64,000 nucleotides of DNA from Armillaria gallica. Lineage: Eukaryota > Basidiomycota > Agaricomycetes > Agaricales > Physalacriaceae. Shown piece after piece: positions 24,801 to 35,031 of this stretch (position 1 is its first letter; each line of letters starts with the position of its first letter). The notes under the pieces are model-generated. The model was given only the letters and a program-made list of their open reading frames with translations, was not told the DNA's origin and did not search any database. Location of the stretch: assembly GCA_037576215.1 (NCBI GenBank), contig JBANDB010000006.1:2666001-2730000 (forward strand), read 5' to 3'. The position numbers were made by a program, and so were the translations under genes.

Positions 24801-25350
24801 GTGCAGTTCGTAAGAGTGCCAATGCGTCCTGCACCGTCCCCACAATAATTATCGCTGACTCTCCATAAGAAACGACAGAACCCATCGGTGGAGAACCAGA
24901 TGAGTAGTGTGAATCCAAAGCGATGCGGCATAACATATCTAGCGTGGCGGGGTGATGTAGTTCTGGAGAACGTGCTGCTTGAAGCATAGTAGCCACAAAG
25001 ACGGCGACGGAAATCATGCCGTCCTGGATGGCGTATTTCAGGTATTCTTGCAAGTTTGGGTTTCCAGGGTAAAAACGAAGCATTGAAAGAACAGAGTCTG
25101 TGTGGAAGTGTTGTTAATACAGTGGCAAAACGACAGGAGCTAGAATAAGTCGTAACTACTGAGCGTGCTCTCGACGGCGTCCGATTCTTGGAGTCCGTTA
25201 TCCTTTGCAATGAGAAGTCTGCATAGTCCAAGCCACTGCAATTAATCGCATTTATTAGAGAGTTTAGAACGATAACTGAGACCAAGAAATTACTTTGGAA
25301 GCAGAAATACCACTTTGAAAACAATTCCTCGTCAGCTCCGCGAGGGACAT
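21841..25350 (-). CDS. MED5: Mediator complex subunit 5 (Med5/Nut1)
   Basis: Tail-module subunit of Mediator. Start at 25350: MSLAELTRNCFQSGISASK. Exons then give MLRFYPGNPNLQEYLKYAIQDG, SVAVFVATMLQAARSPELH, LALLRTAHALPLTHFHQL and LVILLLSCVSDLSQ, which match what I know of agaricomycete Med5. The rest is a long helical-repeat protein (about 1000 residues) without catalytic motifs, ending ...FVANFPVFMGELGV at 21841. A long antisense frame (21941-22579) is a shadow. Assignment rests on overall remembered similarity, not on a short signature. Confidence 0.8.
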
Positions 25351-25835
25351 TGGTCCATGAAATTTGGGTTACGCCTCTGCTGCGTCGAAGTCTAGAGTTA
25401 TTCTCCGAGTCTGCCGATGTGGGAGCGAGGGCGACGATTCAAGGACGCGTACACGAGAAACTAGGCTAAAGTCGACGTGAGAGGCAGAAGTATGCCACGT
25501 GACTAGTAGTCGCGTCTGAATTTGAAATTTCCCACTCAGTCTCCTCCAGGCTCGCTCTCACGATCAAGCGCCCCTGCCAATTCGATCCAGATAAGTACGC
25601 CCACGTTGATACTGACAATTGGCGGCAATCTTCCGAGTCTGGGCACTTCGCTCTTTCAGCGTGGCTGCTGACTTGCTTGACTCTGAGATTCTGATGGGAA
25701 ACAAAGAAGTTAACTTACTGGGATCTTTACGAAGCAGAGCCTGCCCGGACAGTCGTCTGCTATGCACGTGCGTTATGACCCAGGCTCAGCATAGGATCTT
25801 ATATATATTCGAAGGTATAGGCAATCATTCACTGC
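25351..25835. other. Divergent intergenic region (MED5 / AIM6-like)
   Basis: About 485 bp with only short frames lacking motifs. Presumably both promoters; no specific element recognised. Confidence 0.4.
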
Positions 25836-26968
25836 ATGATGGTCGTCCTCGCCGTTATCCTCTGTTTCTTTGCCTCTTATGTGTCTCCGCGAGCTGGAGT
25901 TCGCGACCAGATTGCGTTTCTGCAATCTTCCAACTCAACGCTACTTCAATATCCTACCCAGTTTACACAGGGCATCATTCCCAAGGCAATTCACTCTCAC
26001 AATGATTGTGCGACTTCTGTCTAGGCTATTTTATTGGCATTGACCAACTGAATATGTAGACTGGCGAGACGTCCCTCTCTTGACCGCACTTTCACTGGGT
26101 GTTGCAAGCGTGGAGGCCGACGTTTGGCTCGTGAACGAGACACTTTATGTTAGTCTTTACGTCTTATGCACAATGAAGCACGCTGCTCAACGCACTGACT
26201 ATAGGTCGGACATGAAGAAGCAGCCTTGACCAAAGACCGAACCTTAGATTCCTTGTACATCCAGCCCCTCCTGAGTATCCTGGATCTCCAGAATCCCAGA
26301 ACCGATTTCAATGTAGGAAGTCGCAAGTTCGTATCCCACTACTATGGTTCGAAAGCCGTCCACTAACAGTTGACATCTCGCAAGTGGCGTGTTTGACACT
26401 TCCAGCGGCACTCCTCTGCAACTGTTCATCGACATCAAGACGGACGGTAGAGAGTAAGTTATTTCCTAGATTGCAGGAGACATTAGTACTGAATAGCTTC
26501 GTAAGAGCCCTTCCCGTGATCCTGGAGACTCTGGCACCATTGCGGGAAAAAGGTTATCTCACGACGTTCTCGAACGGAACGTTAATCAAGTCAGCAGTTA
26601 CCGTCATTGGGACTGGTAACAGTCCGTTGGATGATGTCTTGGCGTTGTCCCCGCGCGATTACTTCTTCGACGCGCCATTGGCTGAACTCTCTACAACCGA
26701 AACTTTGTGGAATGTGACGATTTCGCCTGTAGCAAGCACGGATTATGAGGTGGCTGTGGGATGGACTGGCATCGGAAACATCTCCGAAGCTCAACTAACC
26801 AACCTCACTCAGTTCGTGAATGACGCGCATGAGCGCGGCATCGCTGCGAGGTATTGGGATACTCCCGGCTGGCCGATTCAGGCTCGCAACAACGTATGGA
26901 AGCAGTTGGCGGACGCTGGGGCAGACTGGCTAAATGCTGATGATCTGGAGGCGGCAAGTCAGTTCTGA
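25836..26968 (+). CDS. AIM6-like PLC-type phosphodiesterase
   Basis: Member of the GDPD/PLC-like TIM-barrel superfamily related to yeast Aim6. The N-terminus is a hydrophobic signal or anchor (MMVVLAVILCFFASYV). Spliced exons give IPKAIHSHNDYWRDVPLLTA, then GVASVEADVWLVNETLYVGHE, which carries the His-Asn-Asp, Glu-x-Asp and GHE metal/catalytic elements of the superfamily. Later parts read PLQLFIDIKTDGREALPVIL, FFDAPLAELSTTE, and the end of the barrel GIAARYWDTPGWP and GADWLNADDLEAA. Five introns are needed, one after NVGSR with donor gttcgt. Substrate unknown; the yeast name refers only to a mitochondrial-inheritance phenotype. Confidence 0.85.
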
Positions 26969-27498
26969 CAGACCTACGAACGAAACATGTTTTACGTTTG
27001 AGCCGAAGCATTGGGTGCATGGAAGTACGCTCCTCGCCAAGACGTCTCTCACCTGGGTCCTTGAATATTAATACCGCAGGCGTAAAGATAGCAGCTCCTT
27101 GATAAATTTTGGTCAAGAATTGAAATGCTTCATCAGGGTCTGTAAGTATGACATGAGCAGAATACTTTGAAAAGTATTGCCTAGAAGTCAATAATAGCTT
27201 AGCGGAATGGTCTCTCAAAGCTTTGCTTGAATCACCAGCAGCAGGTCACTTTGAACAAATAGTTTTAACGGTGCGCCGTTGCTGCCTTGAAGCATGGTCT
27301 GTCAGATGAAGAGACAGGTATAGCAGCAGACGGGCGCGATACTACTGCTGGCTGATTTGCGCTCGCAACAACAGTTGTTGGATGCCGGGATTGTAGGATG
27401 TCAAGCCTGACGGACATACCGATGGAAGAATGAACCAAAGTATCTGATGCTTTAAGTTTGGGCATTAGGAAGAAAAATAGGATAGTGATTGCAATAGG
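26969..27498. other. Intergenic region between convergent genes
   Basis: About 530 bp between two 3' ends. A 66-codon minus-strand frame (27265-27465) and another frame overlapping the AIM6-like end have no recognisable motif. I see no gene I can support. Confidence 0.35.
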
Positions 27499-28459
27499 TT
27501 ATGATGGAGACTTTTTGAACATGTTTTTGACACTGAGTACGTGTTGCTCGCTTGGAGCAGGTTTCTGATGGCCCAACACACCGCGCGCCAGATAAAGGGC
27601 ATTCCGAGTCTCTCCGGGTAGCATCTGGCCCGCTTTGTTCATCCTGTTTTCATCCAGGGCTTTGGTAGCCACCGTCGACGCTAAAACGTGATCCTGTACA
27701 ACCATTCAGTATGTGACTCTAGCCAGGGACGACAGGCAAACTCACAAAGTATTCTTCAACCTTTCGCCCAAGTGTGATTGTCCCATCCTGGCCTTTGTAC
27801 CGCAGAACCTTCTGAAGATTCCACCGTGTCTTTGGCCTTAACACGCCTGATGAATTCTCGTCCAAACCTCGTTCATGCTGGATGAATTTCTGCGCATCGG
27901 GGGCTCCCTTTTGAATGAGCGACAACGGTTCCTCCTCCTTGAGCTTGTTCTTCAACATTTCCCATCCAACGGCGCGCGACGTTATCTCCCATCGAAGGTC
28001 TCTGGGATTGTCCACCAGTTCTAATATTGCGACTGGAGCGTTGTCTCCGGGACGATTTCCGTACTTGTGTATACGCGTATAACCTCCCGGCCGGTCGGCG
28101 TATCGTTGGGCAAAGGTGCCGAAAAGTTTGGGAATTAGATCCTGCTTCAACAGGAATGCAGAGGCTTTGGTGAGGGCGACATTATTCCCCTTCTTGCCCA
28201 ATGTGATTATCTGGAAAGAGTTTTGGGAGCTTATTCGTTTCTTGGTGGGGGCATGCGACGCACCTTCTCGGCCAATCGTGCTGCATCCTTCGCTTTCGGA
28301 AGTGTCGTTTTGATTTGTTCGTGCTCGAAGAGGGACGTGACAAGATTTCTGAAGAAGGGTTCACAAGATGTACGCTTTTAGAATCCAAGCATACCTCAGC
28401 ATCAAATTTCTGTGAGATGTTGTTCTCGAGAACTTGCGGAACGCGACGCCATGCTTCAT
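27499..28459 (-). CDS. Mitochondrial large ribosomal subunit protein bL17m
   Basis: Homolog of bacterial L17 and yeast Mrpl8. The start at 28459 gives MKHGVAFRKFSRTTSHRNL, joined over a short intron to NLVTSLFEHEQIKTTLPKAK and DAARLAEK, then ITLGKKGNN: the L17 signature. The fungal C-terminal extension continues (LLKQDLIPKLFGTFAQRY, GGYTRIHKYGNRPGDNAPVA, ILELVDN) through a charged linker to ...VKNMFKKSPS. The last intron replaces VSLPVVPG so that EEYF runs into DHVLASTV. The gene is divergent from mitochondrial ACP with about 320 bp between starts. Confidence 0.93.
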
Positions 28460-28776
28460 ACTCGTCTATGGCCAAGCTAGGTAGTTGCCGTACTAAGAGA
28501 AATCGAATATGGATTACGTAATAATTCCCGTGAGAATAGGAAAGAAAAGACGACATTACTATCAATTCACAATTCAAGAGTACTGTAAAATCACCAAAAT
28601 AATGCCAAGAAACGGCACTGTGTTCGAGTACCTCCACGACTATAAAAGTTAACTAATCGTGACTATCCAATCATATTTTTCTGTTTTGTTCAAAGTCCGA
28701 AGGTGTCTGGACCTAACATTCTGGCCAATCAAACTGCCGGTCTCTTCCTCAAGTTTGTCTATCTCACTAACGAGTC
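28460..28776. promoter_or_regulatory. Bidirectional promoter region for bL17m and mitochondrial ACP
   Basis: About 317 bp between two divergent starts, both for mitochondrial proteins. A CCAAT on either strand (ccaatcat near 28668, ccaatcaaac near 28725) is visible. Co-regulation is an inference from layout only. Confidence 0.45.
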
Positions 28777-29339
28777 ATGTCTTTTCTTCGCCTTGCCGCC
28801 AGGCCCGCAACTCTCTCTCGTCCGTTCTTGAACGTCTATTACTCCCAGCGCCAGCTTCCGGCCAGGTGGTATTCCGCCGCGGCTGGTCTCACCAAGGAGG
28901 CTATCGAGAACCGCGTCTTGAGTGTTTTCAAAGGATTTGAGAAGGTCAAGGCTGAGCAGGTATGCTTTCGCTCGAGGGCGCGTTTTATTTTCGGCTTATT
29001 GGCTACTAGCTTGGGCCCAGCGCTTCGTTCAAAAACCTTGGTCTGGACAGCTTGGATGCCGTTGAGGTGGTCATGGCAGTGGAAGAGGTACAGTGGAGCT
29101 ACATACCTCGCGCGCGTTGATATCGAGCATCGGTTCCAGGAATTCTCGATAGAAATACCAGATGAAGCAGCTGACGAGATGGAAACAATTGAGCAAGGTG
29201 GGTTGAATTCTCCCTACTGGCTGCCGTTCACTCATTCTTTGTATTCTGCAGTCATCAAATACATTTCTGAGACTCCAGAGGGTACGTTCACTTTCGCGTA
29301 GAATAGCCTTTGATTCTAACCCGTTTGGTAGCTCACTGA
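28777..29339 (+). CDS. ACP1: Mitochondrial acyl carrier protein (NDUFAB1/ACP1 type)
   Basis: Carrier in mitochondrial type II fatty-acid synthesis; in many eukaryotes also part of complex I and of LYR-protein complexes. The presequence is Arg-rich and lacks acids (MSFLRLAARPATLSRPFLN..., ARWYSAAAG). Then LTKEAIENRVLSVFKGFEKV, spliced to [34 protein letters not shown], where the Ser of DSL is the 4'-phosphopantetheine site. The last exons give TIEQVIKYISETPEAH and a stop at 29337. Four introns; length matches the family (about 140 residues). Confidence 0.95.
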
Positions 29340-29595
29340 AAAGGATATTTACCTTTGTAATGCTCCCCAACAATCAGTATTTGATTAGTAAACTTTTCCC
29401 GACACTTGCGAGGGCAAAAACTCTGGTCATAAGTTATCAAGAACCTCGGTTTGAGATCCGGAATACCATGTGGAATATGTAGGTATTTCTGATTTAGGAG
29501 CACTCATGATCTTCGTAGTCTGATGCCCATATATGCTTGTCTTGCTTCGCTCGCTCGATTAACGGCCAAGACGTCTTTTGCCCATCTCTCCATCG

Positions 29596-30881
29596 ATGAA
29601 CACACCGCAGATTATTATTGATCGTCCTCTCTTGAAGGTGGGATGCACCCTAGGAGAAGGTGTGCCGTTTGCACCATACGGCTCCCCAGCGCCCGGGCCG
29701 CTCACATTCAAACTACTTTAGGTCCTATCTATGATCCCAGAAACGGGGTGTTACATTTCGTCGACATTCAGGAGAAGAAGGTCAACTCTCATATGGAAAC
29801 GACGTTTGTTATCACTCTAATGTTAAGTACTTGCAGGTCTATCATCTCAACACACAAGACAACCAGCTAGCAGTAGATCAGTACGAAGATTCTATCACTT
29901 GTCTGGCTCTGTGTAGTACCGGCGTCTGTTTTCGCCCTGTCACCAGTCTGCGACGTTTTTAACTTGAGTTCTAGTTGGCCTGCGCAGCGTCTCAGGGTTT
30001 CGCTCTACTCGATGGCCCCACTCTAAACTATCTCTGTAAGCCGATACCTGCCGATCAGCAATCGCACACTCGCTTCAACGACGGGGCCTGCGACAACAAG
30101 GGCCGTTTCTTTGCGGGGACAGTGTATTCTGAAGGGCATGGTATTCCTGGGATGTTGTATAGATACGATCCGACCGATCGTAGCGTCAAGGTGGTCGATG
30201 AAGGACCGTTTACAGTGCGTACTTACTGCGTTTATACCGTCATTGGCACAATCAAAACATATGTTCCAGGATTCGAATGGGTTAGGTTGGAGTTTAGACG
30301 AAAAGACGTTGTGCGTGTGTAGCATCCTTGACAAAAGTAATTCTCTGACCTAGGAATAAGCTACTTCACTGACACAAGACGAAACGTAATTTACGCATAC
30401 GATTATGACGATGGCAACTTGTCGAATCGTCGCGTCTTCATTGACGCCAACAAATTCAATCTACCCGGCTTTTGCGATGGGCTATGTATTGATGAAGAGG
30501 GATGTATCTGGAGCGCTCGGTAAGATGGGCGTCCCCAGCGAGCTATCGTGATGTAAACCTCTTTCTTCGCAGATGGGAGGGATCTCGAATTGTTAGGTTC
30601 ACCCGCGAAGGGAACATCGACTTTGAGCTATTTTTTCCCACTGTGTGGCGTGTAACTGCCTGTTGTTTTGGAGGTAAGTTGTAGTCACATTTGGGCTGAC
30701 TTGGTTCTGAATGAAGCTAGGACCGAATAACGACCAGTTGTATGTCACTACAGCGCATTGCAGGGCAAATGGGGATGTAAATGACCTGCAGGAGAAGTAT
30801 CCAGACTCAGGACATCTATTCGTTGTTGATTTTGGAGGGAAATACTGCGGCAGTCCACGACACTACTTTGGAGGTAGATAG
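29596..30881 (+). CDS. SMP-30/gluconolactonase-like six-bladed beta-propeller protein
   Basis: Start at 29596: MNTPQIIIDRPLLKVGCTLGEG. A first exon-intron join leads to GPIYDPRNGVLHFVDIQEKKV, followed by LDGPTLNYLCKPI, TRFNDGACDNKGRFFAGTVY, GMLYRYDP, DSNGLGWSLDEKTLY, FTDTRRNVIYAYDYD, GFCDGLCIDEEGCIWSARW and a final ...LFVVDFGGKYCGSPR. The Glu of LGEG, Asn of RFNDG and Asp of FCDG correspond to metal-binding positions of the SMP-30 family. No signal peptide, so a cytosolic lactonase is likely. Substrate cannot be deduced. Confidence 0.88.
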
Positions 30882-31184
30882 GGGTAGATATTGATGACTA
30901 ATGCAAGCGACTTACATAAGCGTACGAGTCTGGTTCGAGTACACGGTAGATGCCGGCAGCTATGCAGTTGGAAACAAGGTTTGGATCGGGGCCAGTGGCT
31001 TCCTCCCTTGTAGGCCGCATTCGAATTACACCGCTCAACTCCTCAAGGTAAGTAAATCTGGTCTGCATATACTCCCAACACCACTGAATTCTGTTCCCTC
31101 GACACCCTAGGTCTGTCCCCTTTCCCCCCCGCTTTTTTGCCAGAGAATACCGTGGATATTGACCTCAATTTCGCAGACTTCGCG
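30882..31184. other. Intergenic region upstream of the uL13 gene
   Basis: About 300 bp. It ends with a pyrimidine-rich tract annotated separately; otherwise only short motif-free frames. Confidence 0.4.
31112..31138 (+). promoter_or_regulatory. Pyrimidine tract upstream of the uL13 gene
   Basis: A nearly pure C/T stretch lies about 45-70 bp before the ATG. CT-rich tracts near the transcription start are common in highly expressed fungal genes such as ribosomal protein genes. Role inferred only. Confidence 0.4.
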
Positions 31185-31944
31185 ATGGCCACATTCTCTT
31201 CGACACCCATCGTAATTGATGGCAAGGGTCACCTCCTTGGTCGACTGGCCTCGATCATCTCCAAGCAGATCCTTAGTGGCCAGAAAATTGTCGTGGTTAG
31301 GTGCGAAGAGATCAACATCTCTGGCAGCTTTTTCCGCAACAAGGTATGACTCCAACATTCGACGCGATGCCCTGTTCTAAATATTATCTTTATCAGCTCC
31401 GATACCACAACTTCCTCCACAAACGCCACATTGTTAACCCCAAAAAATCCGGCCCCTTCCATCACCGTGCGCCCTCGAAGATTCTGTACCGGGCCATCCG
31501 AGGAATGACTCCTCACAAGAGCGCCAGGGGTGCCGCTGCCTTGGAGCGCCTGAAGCTCTACGAGGGTGTTCCTCCTCCATATGACCGCAAGAAGCGGATG
31601 GTTGTCCCGGAGGCTTTGAGGGTGTTGAGGTTGAAGCCTGGTCGCAAGTACTGCACGGTCAAGGTACTTTTTGTCCTGCAATAACTGGGTTCTCAGTGTG
31701 CTCATCTAATTGCAACAGCGTTTGTCTCATGAAGTCGGCTGGGGTTACAAGGACGTCGTAGACCGTTTGGAGGAGAAGAGGAAAATCAAGGCCCAGGCAT
31801 TCCATGAACGCAAGGTATGTATGCACCTCAGCAAGAGAGTCGTCGATATTCATTATGTTTCAGCTTGCTGCTATCAAGCTTCGCCAAAAGGCCACCCTTG
31901 ACAAGTCGTCGTCCTTTGAGAAGCTTACCCAGGTCGGCTACTAG
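31185..31944 (+). CDS. RPL16: Cytosolic large ribosomal subunit protein uL13 (L13a/L16)
   Basis: Structural protein of the 60S subunit. The ORF reads [39 protein letters not shown], then across an intron [20 protein letters not shown] and [20 protein letters not shown], all classic L13a sequence. Later exons give [27 protein letters not shown] joined to [20 protein letters not shown] and a Lys-rich tail ending KLTQVGY. Four introns. Length near 200 residues agrees with yeast Rpl16. Confidence 0.96.
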
Positions 31945-32154
31945 CTGCTATAGTACTATGATGTTATGTGAATATCCATACTATGTTACTGCAGTGTCGT
32001 TTGGTGCCCTTCTATTATATGATGACTTTCTGAAAGATATAATAAGTGTAATGTGAATGAGTCAGAGGCTGGACCAACGCTAATTCAAATCGGCAGCCAA
32101 AAGGCGCGCAAACGCGCAGAGCCGAAAAAACAGTTTTTCTCAGTCAGTCATCAT

Positions 32155-32228
32155 CGCCCTTTCTCTCTCCCGTCATCCTCCTGCCCTCTTCTCCCTTTTC
32201 CCTTCTTCCTCTCATCCCACCCTTTTCC
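32155..32228 (+). promoter_or_regulatory. Long pyrimidine-rich leader before the KH-domain gene
   Basis: A stretch of about 75 bp, almost only C and T, runs up to the ATG at 32229. It probably lies in the core promoter or 5' leader. Function inferred. Confidence 0.35.
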
Positions 32229-33351
32229 ATGCCTTCCGACTCTTCCGAACGACGTGATTCGGGTTCGTCGCTTTTTTCTCCATTGTCTCCTCGACGACCC
32301 TCATTTTGTTTTCCGGATTAATTTTACAGCTTCACCGCCCCAATCGCGCTCTGCTTCACCCCCCAGCCACGACATCCTGACCCTGCGCGCCCTTGTAAGC
32401 ACCAAGGATGCAGGTGTCATCATTGGAAAGGCTGGTAAAAACGTCGCCGACCTGCGAGACCAGACCGGTGTCAAGGCTGGCGTCAGCAAGGTCATTCCTG
32501 GCGTACACGAGCGGGTGCTCACAGTTACGGGCCTTGTCGAGGCCGTAGCAAGGGTACGCATTTTTATCAAAATGTTTGGCGATTTTCTTTGATATTGGTA
32601 CCAGGCATATACTCTCATCATCTCGCAACTCGTCGCCTCGAGTCCTTCGTCTCCCATTCCTGCCTCGCCCTCTACTTCCCACACTTCCATCCGTCTCCTT
32701 ATCTCGCACAATCTCATGGGTACCATAATTGGACGCCAGGGGCTAAAAATCAAGGCCATCCAGGATGGTTCCGGTGCGCGTATGATTGCCTCGAAAGACA
32801 TGCTTCCGCAGTCAACCGAGCGTATCGTAGAGGTCCAGGGCTCTCCAGACTCCATTGGACATGCCATTGAGGAGATTGGCAAGTGTCTCCTGGAAGACTA
32901 CGAGCGAGGTATGGGCACTGTATTGTACCATCCGGGAACCAGTGAGGAGCGTTCTGGGAGCCGACGATCCACGAACGGCTACTCCAGCAATTCCCGCCGC
33001 TCTAATGGCGACATACGTGGTCATCTATCGCCGCCCACCTCTCCCAGCATGGGGCCAACCTCAATGTCGGTTCCACCCGCCAATCTGCGTACCCAGAATA
33101 TCTCCATTCCCTCTGACATGGTTGGTTGTATCATCGGCCGGAGTGGGACAAAGATTACCGAGATCAGACGCCTGTCCGGCTCTAAAATTTCTATTGCCAA
33201 AGCTCCCCACGATGAAACCGGTGAAAGAATGTTCACCATCGTCGGTACCCCCGAAGCGAACGAGAAGGCCCTGTTCCTGTTGTACAACCAGCTTGAGAGC
33301 GAAAAGGAGCGAAGGGTGGGACGTGAGCAGCCGCAGGAATTGCAGGATTAA
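32229..33351 (+). CDS. Triple KH-domain RNA-binding protein (Pbp2/PCBP-like)
   Basis: Predicted RNA- or ssDNA-binding regulator. A short first exon (MPSDSSERRDS) splices to ASPPQSRSASPPSHD. KH1 is LTLRALVSTKDAGVIIGKAGKNVADLR with its GXXG loop GKAG. KH2 is IRLLISHNLMGTIIGRQGLKIK (loop GRQG), and KH3 is QNISIPSDMVGCIIGRSGTKITEIR (loop GRSG), separated from KH2 by a Ser/Arg/Pro-rich linker. All three GXXG loops are intact, so nucleic-acid binding is likely. Two introns, the second joining AVAR to AYTLIISQL. Architecture matches fungal Pbp2 and animal poly(C)-binding proteins. Confidence 0.92.
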
Positions 33352-33832
33352 CACAGATCGCTCTTGCTTGCTCGCATTCAATGCGCCAGCCGCTGGAAAG
33401 TCGGTCCAGCTTTGACGATGCTTGGGATCTGACCAACGCCGTCTTCGCCTTTTGTCCATTTTACAGTAGTCTAAGTCTTCCCCCCTCTGTTCATATGTTC
33501 CGCCTTCCTATCTTCTTGAACCGCCAATCCGCCAACTCGTCGTCTCGGACTGTGTCCCTCCTTGCCCTCCTTGCTGTCAAAATGCCTTTACATACTTTCC
33601 GCCTTGCTCCCTGACCAATACTTACCGTTGATGGCTGAATATATCGTACTGCTTTCGTGCTTGTTGACAGACACTTTAAAAGTATGTATACATGACTATC
33701 ATACGTTTGAGCTACTTACTGGGGGGGTACCTGTGTCGAGTACGTGTTATTTTAATATTCACTCGCACGTGGTCTGTACAAAAAATTTCTTGCGCGTCGC
33801 GAATGATGTAATCGCCAATTGCTACTTTTGAA
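33352..33832. other. Intergenic region
   Basis: About 480 bp between two tandem genes, with a run of seven G near 33721 and only short frames without motifs. I see no gene. Confidence 0.4.
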
Positions 33833-35002
33833 ATGGCCAACAACTCACCCTACAACAATGCTGCCGCCGCTATACAATCTAGCCTTTCAAATCCGTACGC
33901 TCAGGCTTACTCCAGTCATTATGCTCAAGCATATTCGACTACGCCCCAAGGATACGCTGTCTCTAGCACTTACACTGCAGCTTCTTCGTCTTCCAGTTCT
34001 CGCCCGATGAATGTGGGAGCTTCATCTTGGTATCAGACAGGGAACAGTCGTTGCACATATAAGAGTTGCACGTTTACAGGCTCTCAAAAAAGCGTCGAGA
34101 CCCATATGATGGACCGGCACCTAATATTCCCTCCTGGATGGGACAAGCAGAAGAAAACCGACAACTGGGACGCGGACCCAAGTCTCAAAGGGTATCTCCA
34201 ACCTGTTGTGCCATGTTTTATGTATTCCTGACTTTTGTTCAGCAAGCCTGTACCCATACAAGGCACAACCCTTGTCCTGGATTCTCCCGAAGTTCTGGAT
34301 TCATGGCTCGCGGAGCGTAGGAAACGTTGGCCTAGTGATCACAGAGTACAAGAGAAGAAGAGGAAGCAGGAGGAAGCTATAGCGCGAGGGCAGTTGTCCG
34401 TAGAGGAGCTCGGCCTTTTTAGTAGGAAACGGCAGAGAACAGCGGGTAACGAACCTCGACCGCCCAACCGTGGACGGCAAAGGGGACGTGGACATGTCAG
34501 AGGTGCTGCAGATTCTGGCTGGCGTGGACGAGGGCGAGGGCGAGGAGGTGCTCATCCTACGCCGGTTCAGCCACGCGTAGAAACCGATTCCAGCTCCTCG
34601 GATAGCGATAGTAGTGATAACGGTGAGCCGGAGGTTTTATCATCAAAGGTGACCTCGAGTCCTGCGGTAGATGATCCACCGGCCCTGCCGTCCAAAAACA
34701 TTGTCCCAATAAGCAGGCCTCCACCGAGGAAACCACTGCAACCGACCCGACCCTCCCAGCCAACCCTTTTACGAAACGTAAGTGTCCATGTCTTGCTGTC
34801 GCTACGTAGCTCAGCATCTATCCAGCTTCTTCTTCCTGAGATACGCATGACTGTATCCAATCTTTCCCAAGCCATCCGGTTTCTGGTTCAGAATGATTTC
34901 CTCCGAAACGTTGAACTAAAGCCAGGAGAGGCTGATGAAAAGATGATCCAAGTCATCGGTACCGATGAAGTGCACCCGCAAGAGCAGTTATCAACGGAGT
35001 AA
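33833..35002 (+). CDS. NUFIP1-family protein (box C/D snoRNP assembly)
   Basis: Likely nuclear assembly factor for C/D snoRNPs, related to NUFIP1 and yeast Rsa1. The N-terminus is Ser/Tyr/Ala-rich. A C2H2-like finger follows (RCTYKSCTFTGS..THMMDRH) and leads directly to LIFPPGWDKQ. After an intron comes the core NUFIP motif PIQGTTLVLDSPEVLDSWLAERRKRWPS, then a basic region with RGRGRGRGG repeats and an acidic SSSSDSDSSD stretch. The final exon (LLLPEIRMTVSNLSQAIRFL, then VQNDFLRNVEL) resembles the conserved C-terminal helix. Two introns. Confidence 0.85.
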
Positions 35003-35031
35003 TGTAGACCACTATAGCTACTTACAATAAG

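Noticed and set aside
26805..27465. Minus-strand frames after the AIM6-like gene
   Set aside because: One overlaps the AIM6-like coding end antisense, the other is 66 codons without motifs. No splice pattern or family likeness links them.
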